Of a stretch of DNA of 47,214 bases, positions 8,810-19,054 are shown piece after piece. The notes under the pieces are model-generated. The model searched no databases. It was not told the origin of the DNA and saw only the letters and a program-made list of their open reading frames with translations. A program made the translations under genes and the position numbers. The stretch comes from Calcarisporiella thermophila CBS 279.70 (taxonomy: Eukaryota > Calcarisporiellomycota), in NCBI RefSeq assembly GCF_041956535.1, contig NW_027192210.1:141138-188351 (forward strand). Reading direction: 5' to 3'. How positions within the stretch are numbered: the stretch's first letter is position 1; every line of letters starts with the position of its first letter.

Positions 8810-9957
8810 ATGGTCGAGCTTCCAAAATTCAAGACACTTAGTCTGACACTCTCTAAGAATGTTCTCACACTCCGGTTCAGTCGCCCCGAGCGGTACAATT
8901 CTTTGACCCCACAGGCATACCGGGATTGGCGAGATGCAATTCAATTCGCCACCCATTGCGAAGACGCAAAGGTTACCGTGATGACGGGTGAAGGAAAATA
9001 TTATTCCTCTGGACAGGAGCTTTCCCCTAGTACAGTAGATTCAGACCCTGATTTCAACTTGGACAAAAACATGTCGGTTACTAAAGAGCTGATAACTCTG
9101 CTCATCCACTTCCCGAAAATTTTGATGGCTGCAGTGAATGGTAAAGGGTTTAATTATTGAACAAACGGCCATATGGATATTAATGGAGTATTGTGAGAGT
9201 AGGGCCTGCCATTGGTTTCGCGGTGACTACCCTGGCGCTTTGCGATGTGGTATATTCAGTCCCACATGCGACTTTCCAGACTCCTTTTATGCAGCTTGGT
9301 AAGTCGGGTTTTAGATATTCCGTAACTCTCGGGGGGGAATTCATTTGGATTTTCGTTTTTTTTATTTCTCTAGCATTCTGCGCCGAAGGGTGCTCTTCTT
9401 ATATATTTCCGCGTATAATGGGACCTGCTCGCGCTAATGAAATGCTGGTAAATTGAGGGAGTTTACCATTATTTACCATTCGTTTATCTCACGATTGACT
9501 CTTTGTCCAGCTCTTGGGCCGCAAGTTCAGTGCAGAGGAATATGAACGAGCCGGAATGTTGACGCGAATTCTACCTGCAGAAAATTTCATGGAACAGGTG
9601 CTTCGGATTGCGGAAGAAGCTGCGCTCCTACCACCAAACGCGGTGCTCCAGACAAAAGAGTTGATACGCGTCATTGATCGCGAGGAACTGGACAGAGTGA
9701 ATGATAGGGAAATGACATTATTGAAAGAAAGGTACATTGAATTCTGTCCCTTCCAAAGATAGATTCATTGAGGATTGACAATCTATCGGACTGCACAATT
9801 AGGTTCTTATCGGAGGAGTCAATGGAGGCTATTATTAAGTTTATGAGTAAGTGCTCATCTAAAATGCAGCATGCTTATATTGAGATTAAAATATCCTAAT
9901 CTATTGCTTTGTGTAGCTGAGCGTTCCAACAAAAAGTCAAAATCGAGTAAATTGTGA
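8810..9957 (+). CDS. peroxisomal enoyl-CoA delta isomerase (ECI2-like)
   Basis: Exons 8810-9140, 9203-9298, 9374-9447, 9511-9731, 9803-9846 and 9917-9957 give 268 aa. It belongs to the crotonase superfamily and should move cis-3 or trans-3 double bonds to trans-2 during beta-oxidation of unsaturated fatty acids. Landmarks are [13 protein letters not shown], the oxyanion-hole segment [30 protein letters not shown], and [20 protein letters not shown] with the catalytic Glu of the ECI group. The 41-nt last exon encodes a Lys/Ser-rich tail ending SKL, a type 1 peroxisomal signal. Retaining the last intron would replace that tail and lose SKL. It fits beside ETF-beta in fatty-acid oxidation, though the compartments differ. 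Confidence 0.93.
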
Positions 9958-12465
9958 AAATTGTATTTTATTTCTCTAAGTTTAATGCAGAGTAAATCTA
10001 TGTTCAGAACATTTTCAATTTGAAAAGCTTGCTTTGAAAAGACGAGAATAAACAGGAAGACTTCTTTTGTCAAAACCCAGAAATATAAAGGACATTCAGG
10101 CCTTAAGTTGATGCACCATATGCACACAAAGTGGTAGTAGCCATCAGCTCAAGACTGAAAATGACAAGCGGTAGAGGTGAGTAGCTTTTTCATTTAAAAA
10201 GGTATTATTTACACACCCATTGGAGCTAGGAAAGAAAATCTTCTTGCAATTAAATGAAAAGTGTCTATAACAAGTTGTATTTGACAAAGTCACGGATCGT
10301 ATTACACTTTGTTTTCTTCTCCATTCCCTCCCCAACCAAATAACTCGCTTATCTTTCTATCTCAAACCTACGGAATGGCGGGGCCAGAGAATATAGAGTG
10401 AATTGTGCTCTATATATGAGAAGTGTGGCGAAAGGTATCAGGAGGGGGGCGGAAGAGTGTGGGAGAGATGGTAATTAGTGGAATCAGGTATAACGATTTG
10501 ATACAATCCATTTGCTCTCGCTATAGCTCTGCTTAATCAGAAATGTGTCAATTTGGTGCTATATCTCATACTCGATCGAAAAATTCTGACTATAATTTAT
10601 TAATAGGATTGGTCCTAACGGGAAGAAATGGGCGAAGGGCAACAGGAACTCAAGCTTGCCACGAATTTTGCACAGAATGTATAGGCCGTCGGCCAGTTCC
10701 TTATCCGTGTATGATGTTGGGCATTTGACATTTGGCCTTAGGTATTCAATCCAATTTCACGTGGAAATGTTTAACCCAGAAAGAACGCGGTAATCTTGAC
10801 AGAGCTTGTCTCATCAAGACCGGTACTATCTAACTAATTGAAAAAAAGCCCATAACAGATACAGGGAATGCCGATAAAGGGGAGAGATACCCCTGAAAAA
10901 AAGATGCGCTTTTAATGTCTTATTCACTTGAAGATTAATATTCTCCATCCAGGCCATACAATTTCTCCCACTAAGTTTCAATCCGTCCCGATCTTAACAA
11001 TATATCCTGTAAAGTTTTCCTGGCCACCTCTACCAAAACCCCATCCTAAACCAGATGACGATTCCGCTAAGAATTATGCTCTTCACGACGCTAATGAAGA
11101 ATAATCCCTTTGATAATATCTTGGGTATTGTCTGTAAGTGATTTTGCTAATTGCGTGTACTGTTAACCGCCCGGGCCCCCGTATTATGTTCATCAGCTAT
11201 ATGAACTTCCAGGGTCCCATTGGGGAAACCATTCCTTATGGAAATGGGCTCTATTGATAAATCATCGCTGCGTATAAGGGAACTGAGAATATTTCAAGAG
11301 TTGGCCAGGAATGGCCGCTAATCTTGCACGATATGAAAACAAATTTCAAAGTCAACCTTGACGGTGTCCATCCGAACGATCTAATCCATCACCCCAATTA
11401 TTCCGAGTTTATCTCACTTCACCCTATACATCTTTATCTTTCCGTCAATAAATTTCTCGCTCATCTCATGTGAAATCAAACCATCCTGTTTCTCCTTCAG
11501 ATTATGTACACTTGCGTATATTGCCTCTACCACGTCTAGATCTTTTCTTTTTTCGAGCTTGGTCTTCAGAAGTAAGCCCAGCTTTGCACATGGATATATT
11601 TCCAGAGGATGAAAAATGGGCATGTTTTAATATAGAAGGGTTCACACCATCCTCCGTGAAAAAAAAAACCCTAACTTTTACCTCTCACACCCCATACCCG
11701 ACATTTCTGGGTATTGACAATATTTTTCAAAAAAGATTCTGAGCTCTTTGCTTAGTCCAAATAGCCCGCACTCTACTATTTCTACATCGAGCAAGGGTAT
11801 ATCTAAGACACATATGCCATATCGGTCAACACAAGGTCGTGTATACTATCCTCAACCCAATTTCCCTCTCTGCACAATGGATTAATCACATGGTGGTGAA
11901 TGGCTCTAAATCATAATGCCATCCACCATGACCGTTCACTCAATCTATTTTGCCTTCATTTTTGGACCTGTTTATAAATGATTTATAATGTGGAACACCA
12001 ATCTATTTTCAAACGATGATGGTCACTGAATGTCACGTTGACTCGGAAAAAATAGTAACTGAAAATTTTTATGGGGGAGATTAAGTCAGAAATTCTCGTT
12101 TGTCATTTATTCTATTTTGGAAATAAGCCGAAGATTTCCTGATAACATCACTTTTAAGTAGAACTTGGCTTGTCATTATTTTTTTTTTCTTGGTTTTCTC
12201 CAAGAGCTTTTTCTTCAAACCTGCTTTCTCATCATTCCTCCTTGATTTCTCCTAATTCATTAGCCCAAATAACTTTTCACCACCGCCCACTTCTCTACTT
12301 GAGCCTCGCAGCAAACAGTGTCTTGTAACTAATTATATTCACTTGTAATGGTCGCAAGCATACTCCTTGCTTACAGTACACGCATATATTGAGCTAATCA
12401 CCTCCACATTTTCAACCCATTGTTTATTTATACCACGTCTCTTCTAGAATTGCGCGATTAATACC
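9958..12465. other. 2.5 kb without an assigned gene
   Basis: No gene can be supported. Two open stretches have amino-acid use that looks somewhat protein-like: about 10919-11101 (including FSWPPLPKPHPKPDDDSAKN) and about 11250-11470 (including MKTNFKVNLDGVHPNDLIHH). A good donor-like gtaagt occurs near 11133. I could not join them into a consistent model, so this may be a decayed gene, a spliced small gene or chance. The last 400 bp are pyrimidine-rich and presumably hold the 5' UTR and promoter of the kinase. Confidence 0.4.
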
Positions 12466-13962
12466 ATGTTGGCAGTCTCTAGCGTGACTGAACTACCAAA
12501 ATCACCACGGCCACCAGCACCTATTAACTCTACCATTTGCCACGCTGCCCTGCGATGTAATCCCATGTCCCCCAGCCACCACCAACACGCTAATACTATC
12601 CATCATCCAGCCAACTCAATCTCCACTTTGTTACAGCGATCATCCCCTTCTGCACCCTTGAATAAGCCATCGGTTAGTGTTGAAAGGCGTAATGAGAGCT
12701 GTAAAGTAGAAGTGAACAAAGGAAATGAGAAGATAGAGGGAAATCAAACGAACGTGGTGGGGTGCTTGCGACTATTCCCTGCGCAAGAATGCTTCCTCCC
12801 TCAAACCAATGTGTCCTCGTCTCCCACACTTCAAAAGATACCTCTTGCTTCTATCCCAGATTCATATGCTCCTCCCCTTCCTCAGCCTCCCCAGAATTCA
12901 TTTTATTATCCTGAGCGCTCCGATATTTCCCTGAACGATAACTATGACCAGACAGCCTTATCCAATATATTCTACAACACTTGCTCTCCGCGGGACCTCC
13001 TCGGCCACACTTTACATCCTGAGTTTGTTCAAAAATACGAACTCGGTCAAGAGCTTGGAAGTGGCGGATTCGGTTTTGTGCTTGCCGCGCGCCGCATTTC
13101 TGACTCTTGTGAGGTGGCTGTCAAGTTCATCACGCGCGACCGCGTCCCTTCGCGAAATTGGATTTGGGACCCAACCCTGTGTGTCGAAGTGCCCATCGAA
13201 ATTTTTGTGCTGCAACGAGTCGAGCACCCTGCGATCGTCAAATACCTAGATTCCTACTGGGACGATCGCTTTTTTTACCTGGTAATGGAGTTGCATGGAA
13301 AGACATGGTCTTCTCCGCATTCGGGCACGCTCGAAAGCCGATCGTATGGTAATGATGCCGTACCCACTGAAGAGGTACAGCCTGTATTCATGGAACGACG
13401 TGGCTCATGTGATCTTTTTGAATGCATCGAGCAACACCGCCATTTTCCTGAGCACCAGGCACGTCATATCTTTCGCCAGATCGTAGAGTGCGTGGCCTAC
13501 CTCGATAGTGTGGGGGTGTGTCACCGAGATCTCAAGGATGAAAATATCGTCATCGACGCTGCGCTACGGGTCAAGCTAGTGGACTTTGGGTCGGCCATCT
13601 CGTTCACTCCCAGCTCACACCCATTCAACAAGCAGAAAATGTGGCTGGATAGGTTCTATGGAACGGTAGAGTACGCTTCCCCCGAAATCCTATTAGGACA
13701 GAAATATTATGCGCCGGCTGCGGAGGTATGGGCACTTGGCGTGTTGTTATATTTACTTTTGCATGGCCAGCCCCCCTTCCAGGATCCCTATCAAGCTGTG
13801 TATGAACCCTACGATAAACGGAAGGCGGTGAGTGAGTCGTGCGAAAATCTGTTGTTGAGAATGCTGGAGAAGCGGCCCGAAAAGCGAGTCACTGTGAAAG
13901 AGGTACTGCTGCATCCATGGCTGGCGGAGGACGAGACACCCGCTGAATTAATTGAGTTATAA
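12466..13962 (+). CDS. Ser/Thr protein kinase, PAS-kinase-like
   Basis: A single exon of 498 aa. Residues 1-185 are Pro/Ser/Asn-rich and look disordered. The kinase domain (191 to about 490) has GSGGFG (198-203), VAVK with Lys220, HRDLKDEN (353-360), DFG (373-375) and ASPE (404-407). The subdomain IX Asp is replaced (PAAEVWALG, Glu420), as in the PAS-kinase/Psk group, which in yeast links nutrient state to sugar storage and translation. A 37-residue insert (278-314) interrupts the hinge/alphaD area; no intron of workable length explains it. No PAS domain is visible in this reading frame. It is likely an active soluble kinase; the PASK placement is by motif, not phylogeny. Confidence 0.88.
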   Translation: MLAVSSVTELPKSPRPPAPINSTICHAALRCNPMSPSHHQHANTIHHPANSISTLLQRSSPSAPLNKPSVSVERRNESCKVEVNKGNEKIEGNQTNVVGCLRLFPAQECFLPQTNVSSSPTLQKIPLASIPDSYAPPLPQPPQNSFYYPERSDISLNDNYDQTALSNIFYNTCSPRDLLGHTLHPEFVQKYELGQELGSGGFGFVLAARRISDSCEVAVKFITRDRVPSRNWIWDPTLCVEVPIEIFVLQRVEHPAIVKYLDSYWDDRFFYLVMELHGKTWSSPHSGTLESRSYGNDAVPTEEVQPVFMERRGSCDLFECIEQHRHFPEHQARHIFRQIVECVAYLDSVGVCHRDLKDENIVIDAALRVKLVDFGSAISFTPSSHPFNKQKMWLDRFYGTVEYASPEILLGQKYYAPAAEVWALGVLLYLLLHGQPPFQDPYQAVYEPYDKRKAVSESCENLLLRMLEKRPEKRVTVKEVLLHPWLAEDETPAELIEL

Positions 13963-14447
13963 TCCTATTCATTTGTTGAGAACCTATTTACCTGCTATTT
14001 CCTCTTCAGTTATTATTCTTCAACCATGGCAAAGTATATATACGCATTCTTTTCGGCTTTTTCTTTCTATTGTGAATTTTTTGAGACATCCTTTTCTTTT
14101 TTTTTCCCTTTATCTTGCATAACATTCTTATTCGTTTTCTTTCATATTACGATATTATGTAGCATTATATGTAGTAATATATCTTTTATGCTTGCATGTT
14201 TTATCTTTTATTATTTTCTTTAGCAACCTTTCATCTCACAATAAAAAGATTTCTACTCTTGGCTAATTTGGCACGCAAAAATCTTTGGAATAATTTTTTT
14301 TGGCTATTTTGAGCTCCTATCTCAGCTCCTAAATTAAGTTTTATACTCTTTTTTTTAGGTTGCCTCTCTCGATATCTCTATTTGTTTTCTTTGATTTCCT
14401 ACTGCTCAACCTATATTTCGCGGGAGGATATTAATGCCTATAGAATA
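13963..14447. other. T-rich intergenic region
   Basis: It holds the 3' UTR of the kinase and the promoter of the M20 gene. Long T tracts dominate. The ORF at 14026-14223 comes from this composition. Confidence 0.6.
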
Positions 14448-15629
14448 ATGTCAGAGCCTTCTCTTTCGCCTGAACTTCGTGAGGCACTGTTTTCTCTCCA
14501 CCGTGAACTGTGCGTCCTAGATTCCAGTCATGGCCAAGAGCATCTGGTGGCATCATTTCTGGAGTCATATTTAACCAAGAAAGGCTATGTTGTCCAGCGC
14601 CAACTCGTCCATGCTCCCTCTTCTGAGAATCCCCATCCTCGCGAGAATATTTTCGCTCACATGCCTGCGAATTCTAACCCTCGACTGTTGCTCTGCTCGC
14701 ACATGGATGTCGTCAAACCTTACATTCCATTCAGCGATAAGGGGGATTGGGTTTATGGAAGAGGTACAGCCGATGCTAAAGCAAGCGTGGCATGTCAGAT
14801 TATTGCAGCCGAGCTGGTGATGAAAATGGGTATCCGTGCTGAAGATGTAGGATTTTTGTATACAGTTGACGAGGAGTCAGGATTTACTGGGATCAATAAG
14901 GCAAATGAGCTGGATATCCGGCCCGACTTTATTATTGTTGGTAACGAAAGTTCTTATATGGCAGCTATAGAGGAATGGTACAACAGAATAATCTGTTTTC
15001 TTTATTTCCCGATCCCGTTAGGTGAACCTACGGAAAATAAACTGGCCATTGGCCACAAAGGCGTTTATGGATTCTACGTCGACATTACTGGTGTTCCCTC
15101 GCATAGCGGCTACCCAGAACAAGGCAAGAGTGCTATCAAGGCACTCGCAAGCATCATAGATGCGCTCCAGTCCACTCAATGGCCTATCGATAAACATTTC
15201 GGCCCAACGGTCATTAATATTGCGCGAGTGAATGGAGGAATTGCACCCAACATCGTACCGGCGAAGGCGTGGCTCGAGGTTAGCATGCGAATATCTGTAC
15301 CCATGTCTGAAATCAGGCCGCTGGTCGAGCGCGTGCTCCAATCGGTTCCGCTCGAAGGTGGCGTCAAGACTGAGCTGACGATACGCAAGGCCCCACTCTG
15401 GGATCCAGTACCTTGCGATGTTGTGGAAGGTTTCGAAACAATGGTCGCAGGTTTCTTCACGGACCTTCCGTTTTTTGCGCCTGGTGGGCACATTCCGAAG
15501 AGATATCTCATCGGACCCGGTTCGATACTAGTTGCGCATGGGGAAGGGGAGTGTATAAGTAGAGAGGAGATGGCCGAGGCCGTTGGACTCTACGTGAAAC
15601 TTATCCGGCAACTGTTGGCAGAGAAGTGA
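14448..15629 (+). CDS. M20-family metallopeptidase (ArgE/ACY1-like)
   Basis: Two exons, 14448-14940 and 15022-15629, give 366 aa. It is a di-zinc hydrolase that removes acyl or C-terminal amino-acid groups; ArgE-like deacetylase and carboxypeptidase activities are both possible. Metal and catalytic residues are visible: His85 and Asp87 in SHMDVV, bridging Asp109 in YGRGTADAK, catalytic Glu142 and metal Glu143 in DEESG, Glu166 in VGEPTEN, and a C-terminal AHGEGE histidine. The dimerisation domain starts near GHKGVYGFYVDITGVPSHSG. The 81-nt intron 14941-15021 is in frame and has no stop, so a naive ORF of 415 aa reads through it. The start at 14448 gives the best N-terminus. No signal peptide is seen, so it is probably cytosolic. 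Confidence 0.9.
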   Translation: MSEPSLSPELREALFSLHRELCVLDSSHGQEHLVASFLESYLTKKGYVVQRQLVHAPSSENPHPRENIFAHMPANSNPRLLLCSHMDVVKPYIPFSDKGDWVYGRGTADAKASVACQIIAAELVMKMGIRAEDVGFLYTVDEESGFTGINKANELDIRPDFIIVGNESSYMAAIEEWYNRIICFLYFPIPLGEPTENKLAIGHKGVYGFYVDITGVPSHSGYPEQGKSAIKALASIIDALQSTQWPIDKHFGPTVINIARVNGGIAPNIVPAKAWLEVSMRISVPMSEIRPLVERVLQSVPLEGGVKTELTIRKAPLWDPVPCDVVEGFETMVAGFFTDLPFFAPGGHIPKRYLIGPGSILVAHGEGECISREEMAEAVGLYVKLIRQLLAEK

Positions 15630-15929
15630 GAATGGCCCAGAGTTAAGGGCATGCGATATTAATAAATGTTCGCCAATTATATAGAGGAGGTTTGCTACCT
15701 CTCTCCCTTTCTAGCCCTCCGCCTCTATACAGCGTAATTTTTCCTCACTGCTATCTCCGCAATAAAGAGGGTGGCAAAATCTCATTGAATTTATGTGCAA
15801 CAATGTCGTTGGGAAATTCAAAGCTCCCGAGTTCATTTATTTAAAACAAAAAATAACAAAAACTCGATTGATAGTTCAATTGGATTCACGCTAATAATCA
15901 GACATATTGCTTACTAATACTTCATTCTG
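15630..15929. other. intergenic
   Basis: It contains the M20 3' UTR (an AATAAA-like word near 15660) and the upstream region of the first M28 gene. Nothing else was recognised. Confidence 0.6.
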
Positions 15930-18583
15930 ATGAGGCTTACTATCTGTGTCTGTATCTATCTGGTACTATCCACCTTGGACTCAGTCCATGGTTTGCCATT
16001 CAACATTCCATTCCTAGGCCCGTACAAACCCCAGACTGGCTTTAGGCCAGAAGAGATCATTTTGAATACTCCTAATAGTGCGGCAGCTAAAGACACTTTT
16101 TCGTACTATACAAGCGGTGTAGCTCTCGCAGGATTGAATCGATCCCAGGCTGAATGGTAAAAAGCGTTTAGTCACGCGTGAGAATTTTAGTATAGGAACT
16201 GGACTTATTATTAGTATTCATTATTAGGACATATAACAAGTTCAAGGAATATGGCCTGGAGGCTAAAATCGAAAGCTATTACCCATATTTAAATTATCCC
16301 AAAGAGAGAAGGCTGGCCATTGTAGAGCCAGAAGATCTCAGGTACGAGGCCACGTTGAGGGAGGCGATTGTGGTCGAGGATCCTACCTCAATAATGCAAG
16401 ATGCTGTTCCAACATTCCATGGGTTAAGTGCTAGAGGTGATGTTACGGCTGAACTAGGTGAGTGTGATGTTATCTACCGAATCTCACTCTATCTGCCGTG
16501 TGAGGGGACACTCAGATGCTGAATCTCGCTCCTAAAAACGCGTTTATTTTATAGTTTATACGAACTATGGACGTTGGGAAGATCACGAGTGGCTGAAAGA
16601 AAAGGGGGTCAATCTTACAGGAAAAATATGTATTGCACGATACGGTCATGTATTCCGCTCGATTAAGGTAAATTACCACCATGCATGGTGCTAGATAGCG
16701 CAAAACTAATTCATATTGTATTTTCTTTCAGCTGAGGAACTGCCAGGTGAACGGCGGAATCGGTACCATTATCTACTCCGACCCTGCAGATGATGGGCCT
16801 GTTGGCAAGGAAGGGGATGCCTATCCTGAAGGCCCGTGGCGTAACAAAAACTCAGTGCAGCGGGGTAGTGTCCATTACTCTATGCTGGGGCTAGGAGATC
16901 CACTCACCCCAGGCTATCCTGCCACCAAAAACGCAAAGCGACTCTCCCCAGAAGAAAGCCCATACCTCACCAAAATACCCTCTCTTCCGATTTCTTGGGC
17001 GGACGCGGAACCGCTCCTGCGGTCATTGGAGGGCTATGGTGTTAAAGTAGACTTAAAAGAGTGGAAAGGAGGGCTCGACATCAGTTACTGGACGGGGCCA
17101 TCTGCCGCAAAAGTGAATCTAAAAAATGTAGTGGAAGGCAAGGTGACAGAGATTTGGAATGTAATTGCTCGCATTCCTGGTACAGAGGAGCCCGATCGGT
17201 AAGATAAAGTTACGGTCTTTCAAACAAGTTTTGGGAAGATGAAACGCTAACGCTCCAGGATTTAGAGTAATTATCATCGGAAATCACCGTGATACCTGGG
17301 GGTGAATGTTTTTTTTTGATCGATATACTTGCAGATAGAGCAGTTACCACAATTTTCTTTATATTGTGTTTTGTAGGTTTGGAGGCGCTGATCCACATTC
17401 TGGATCAGCTCCGTTGTTAGAAACGGCGCGTAGTTTTGGCAAATTATTGGAAATGGGCTGGCGTCCAAAACGTACGATTGTATTCGCCTCTTGGGATGCC
17501 GAAGAGTATGGCATTATCGGTAATGAAAGAAGATAAATCGAGTCCAGATCTATATGTATAGCTAGCTGACTGCCCTATTTCCATATTCGTATAGGCTCCA
17601 CCGAATGGGTCGAAGATCACCAAGATTTCCTTAGAAAGAATGCAATAGCATACATTAACATGGATGTGGCTGTTACTGGTCCCAATTTTGCACCTTCCAG
17701 CGTTCCCACTCTCCACGATCTGATCCGACGAACTGTTGCAAAAATCACTGATCCTCGCACTGGAAATACGGTATTGGATGCATGGAGGGAGCGGGATGGT
17801 AATATGACAATAAAATCTCTGGGAGCAGGGAGCGATTTTGGGCCATTTTTAGATTACATCGGTATCGGTTCCATGGATATGAGATTCTCTGGAAAATATG
17901 GGGTATACCATTCTAACTACGATAGCTATCACTGGATGGAAAAGTTTGGAGGTTGGCTATCTATATAGCAGGACTCTTCCGAGTCTACTAGAAGTACTCA
18001 CTTTCTCATATATTTATGACCTTTAAATACGATAGATCCAAACTTCGATTATATGCCCACGCTGGCAAAAATTATAGGTCTCATGACACTTGAGCTTGCA
18101 GACTTGGACATTCTTCCATTTAATGTGTCACGGTATCCTCCTGCCATGCTCTCGTACACCGATAATCTTGACAAACTGGTCGCAAAATACTCCGCGGATC
18201 CGAGAGACAAACCTGTCGAGTTTACAGAACTTCGGCATGCCATTCATGTATTCGCACAAGCCACGAAACCACTTGCTAAGGAAATAGACGATTTGAGAGA
18301 GAAGAAAGATAGGAAGAGCGACGGCTGGGCTGAAAGAGTGAGGAGAGTGAATGAGCGTCTTATCCAGGTGGAGCGCGGATTTATCGACCCAAGGGGACTC
18401 CCAAAAAGGCCACTCTTCAAGCACCAATTGTACGCAACGGGAATTCGTTACGGCTATGACGTGCAGTATTTTCCAGCGATCGCAGACCACATTGAAGAAA
18501 AAGAGTGGGAGCAGGCGAAAGTCGCACAGCGCAGGATAGCAGATCTCCTGCGTTCCTCCGCTGAGCTCTTGGCTAGACCATGA
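15930..18583 (+). CDS. M28B peptidase, GCPII/transferrin-receptor family, copy 1
   Basis: Exons 15930-16156, 16228-16457, 16555-16667, 16732-17198, 17266-17301, 17377-17519, 17595-17951 and 18036-18583 give 706 aa, the normal family length. A hydrophobic N-terminus ending near SVHG looks like a signal peptide or signal anchor. The order is M28 segment, PA-like insert (about residues 150-330), the M28 metal site and the TFR dimerisation domain. Ligands match glutamate carboxypeptidase II spacing exactly up to the fourth: His353 and Asp363 (NHRDTWGFGGADP), Glu400/Glu401 (DAEEYG), Asp429 (NMD); the last is His511 (YHSNYD). It is likely an extracellular or vacuolar zinc exopeptidase. One donor (17952) is GTTGGC, which is unusual. 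Confidence 0.95.
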
Positions 18584-19054
18584 GCGATACGCACATCAAT
18601 ATCAGTATCAAGAACTGTACTTTTTCGTAAATTTATCAACCTTAAATGACTTTGGATTTGTATAAATAATTTCTTTTAAAGAATATGTTCCTTGTGCCTA
18701 TTGAATAAAGCGTGGGATAAACCATATCTTATTTTTAATGTAGCCCAGTAATATTTTTTCAAACACCCTTCTGTACATTACATTCCGCCAATTGAATTTT
18801 ATTCCTTTCACTTCTAATTATATAGCAGTTAGTAGTAAAATCTGACATTCTTCATTCATTGTGGAAAATTTTTTACTCCTCTAGAAGAGTTTTCATCTTT
18901 TCCCCAAGGTGAGACTGATGATCATTTGAAAAAAAAAAGGGTACTAAAAAATTAAATACTAAATATATATTTAGAAATAAATTACGTGATTTAAAAAACA
19001 AAGGTTGAATAATTAGCATTAACCATAAATAAAGATTAGACTTTATTCAATTCA
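18584..19054. other. convergent intergenic region
   Basis: 3' ends of the plus-strand M28 gene and the minus-strand STAND gene meet here. The DNA is AT-rich, with AATAAA-like words near 18703. No gene seen. Confidence 0.6.

Noticed and set aside
3078-9957. A co-regulated fatty-acid oxidation gene cluster
   Set aside because: ETF-beta and the isomerase share a pathway, but they are in different compartments and are separated by unrelated genes on both strands.
14026-14223. 65-aa hydrophobic ORF
   Set aside because: It results from T-rich 3' UTR sequence.
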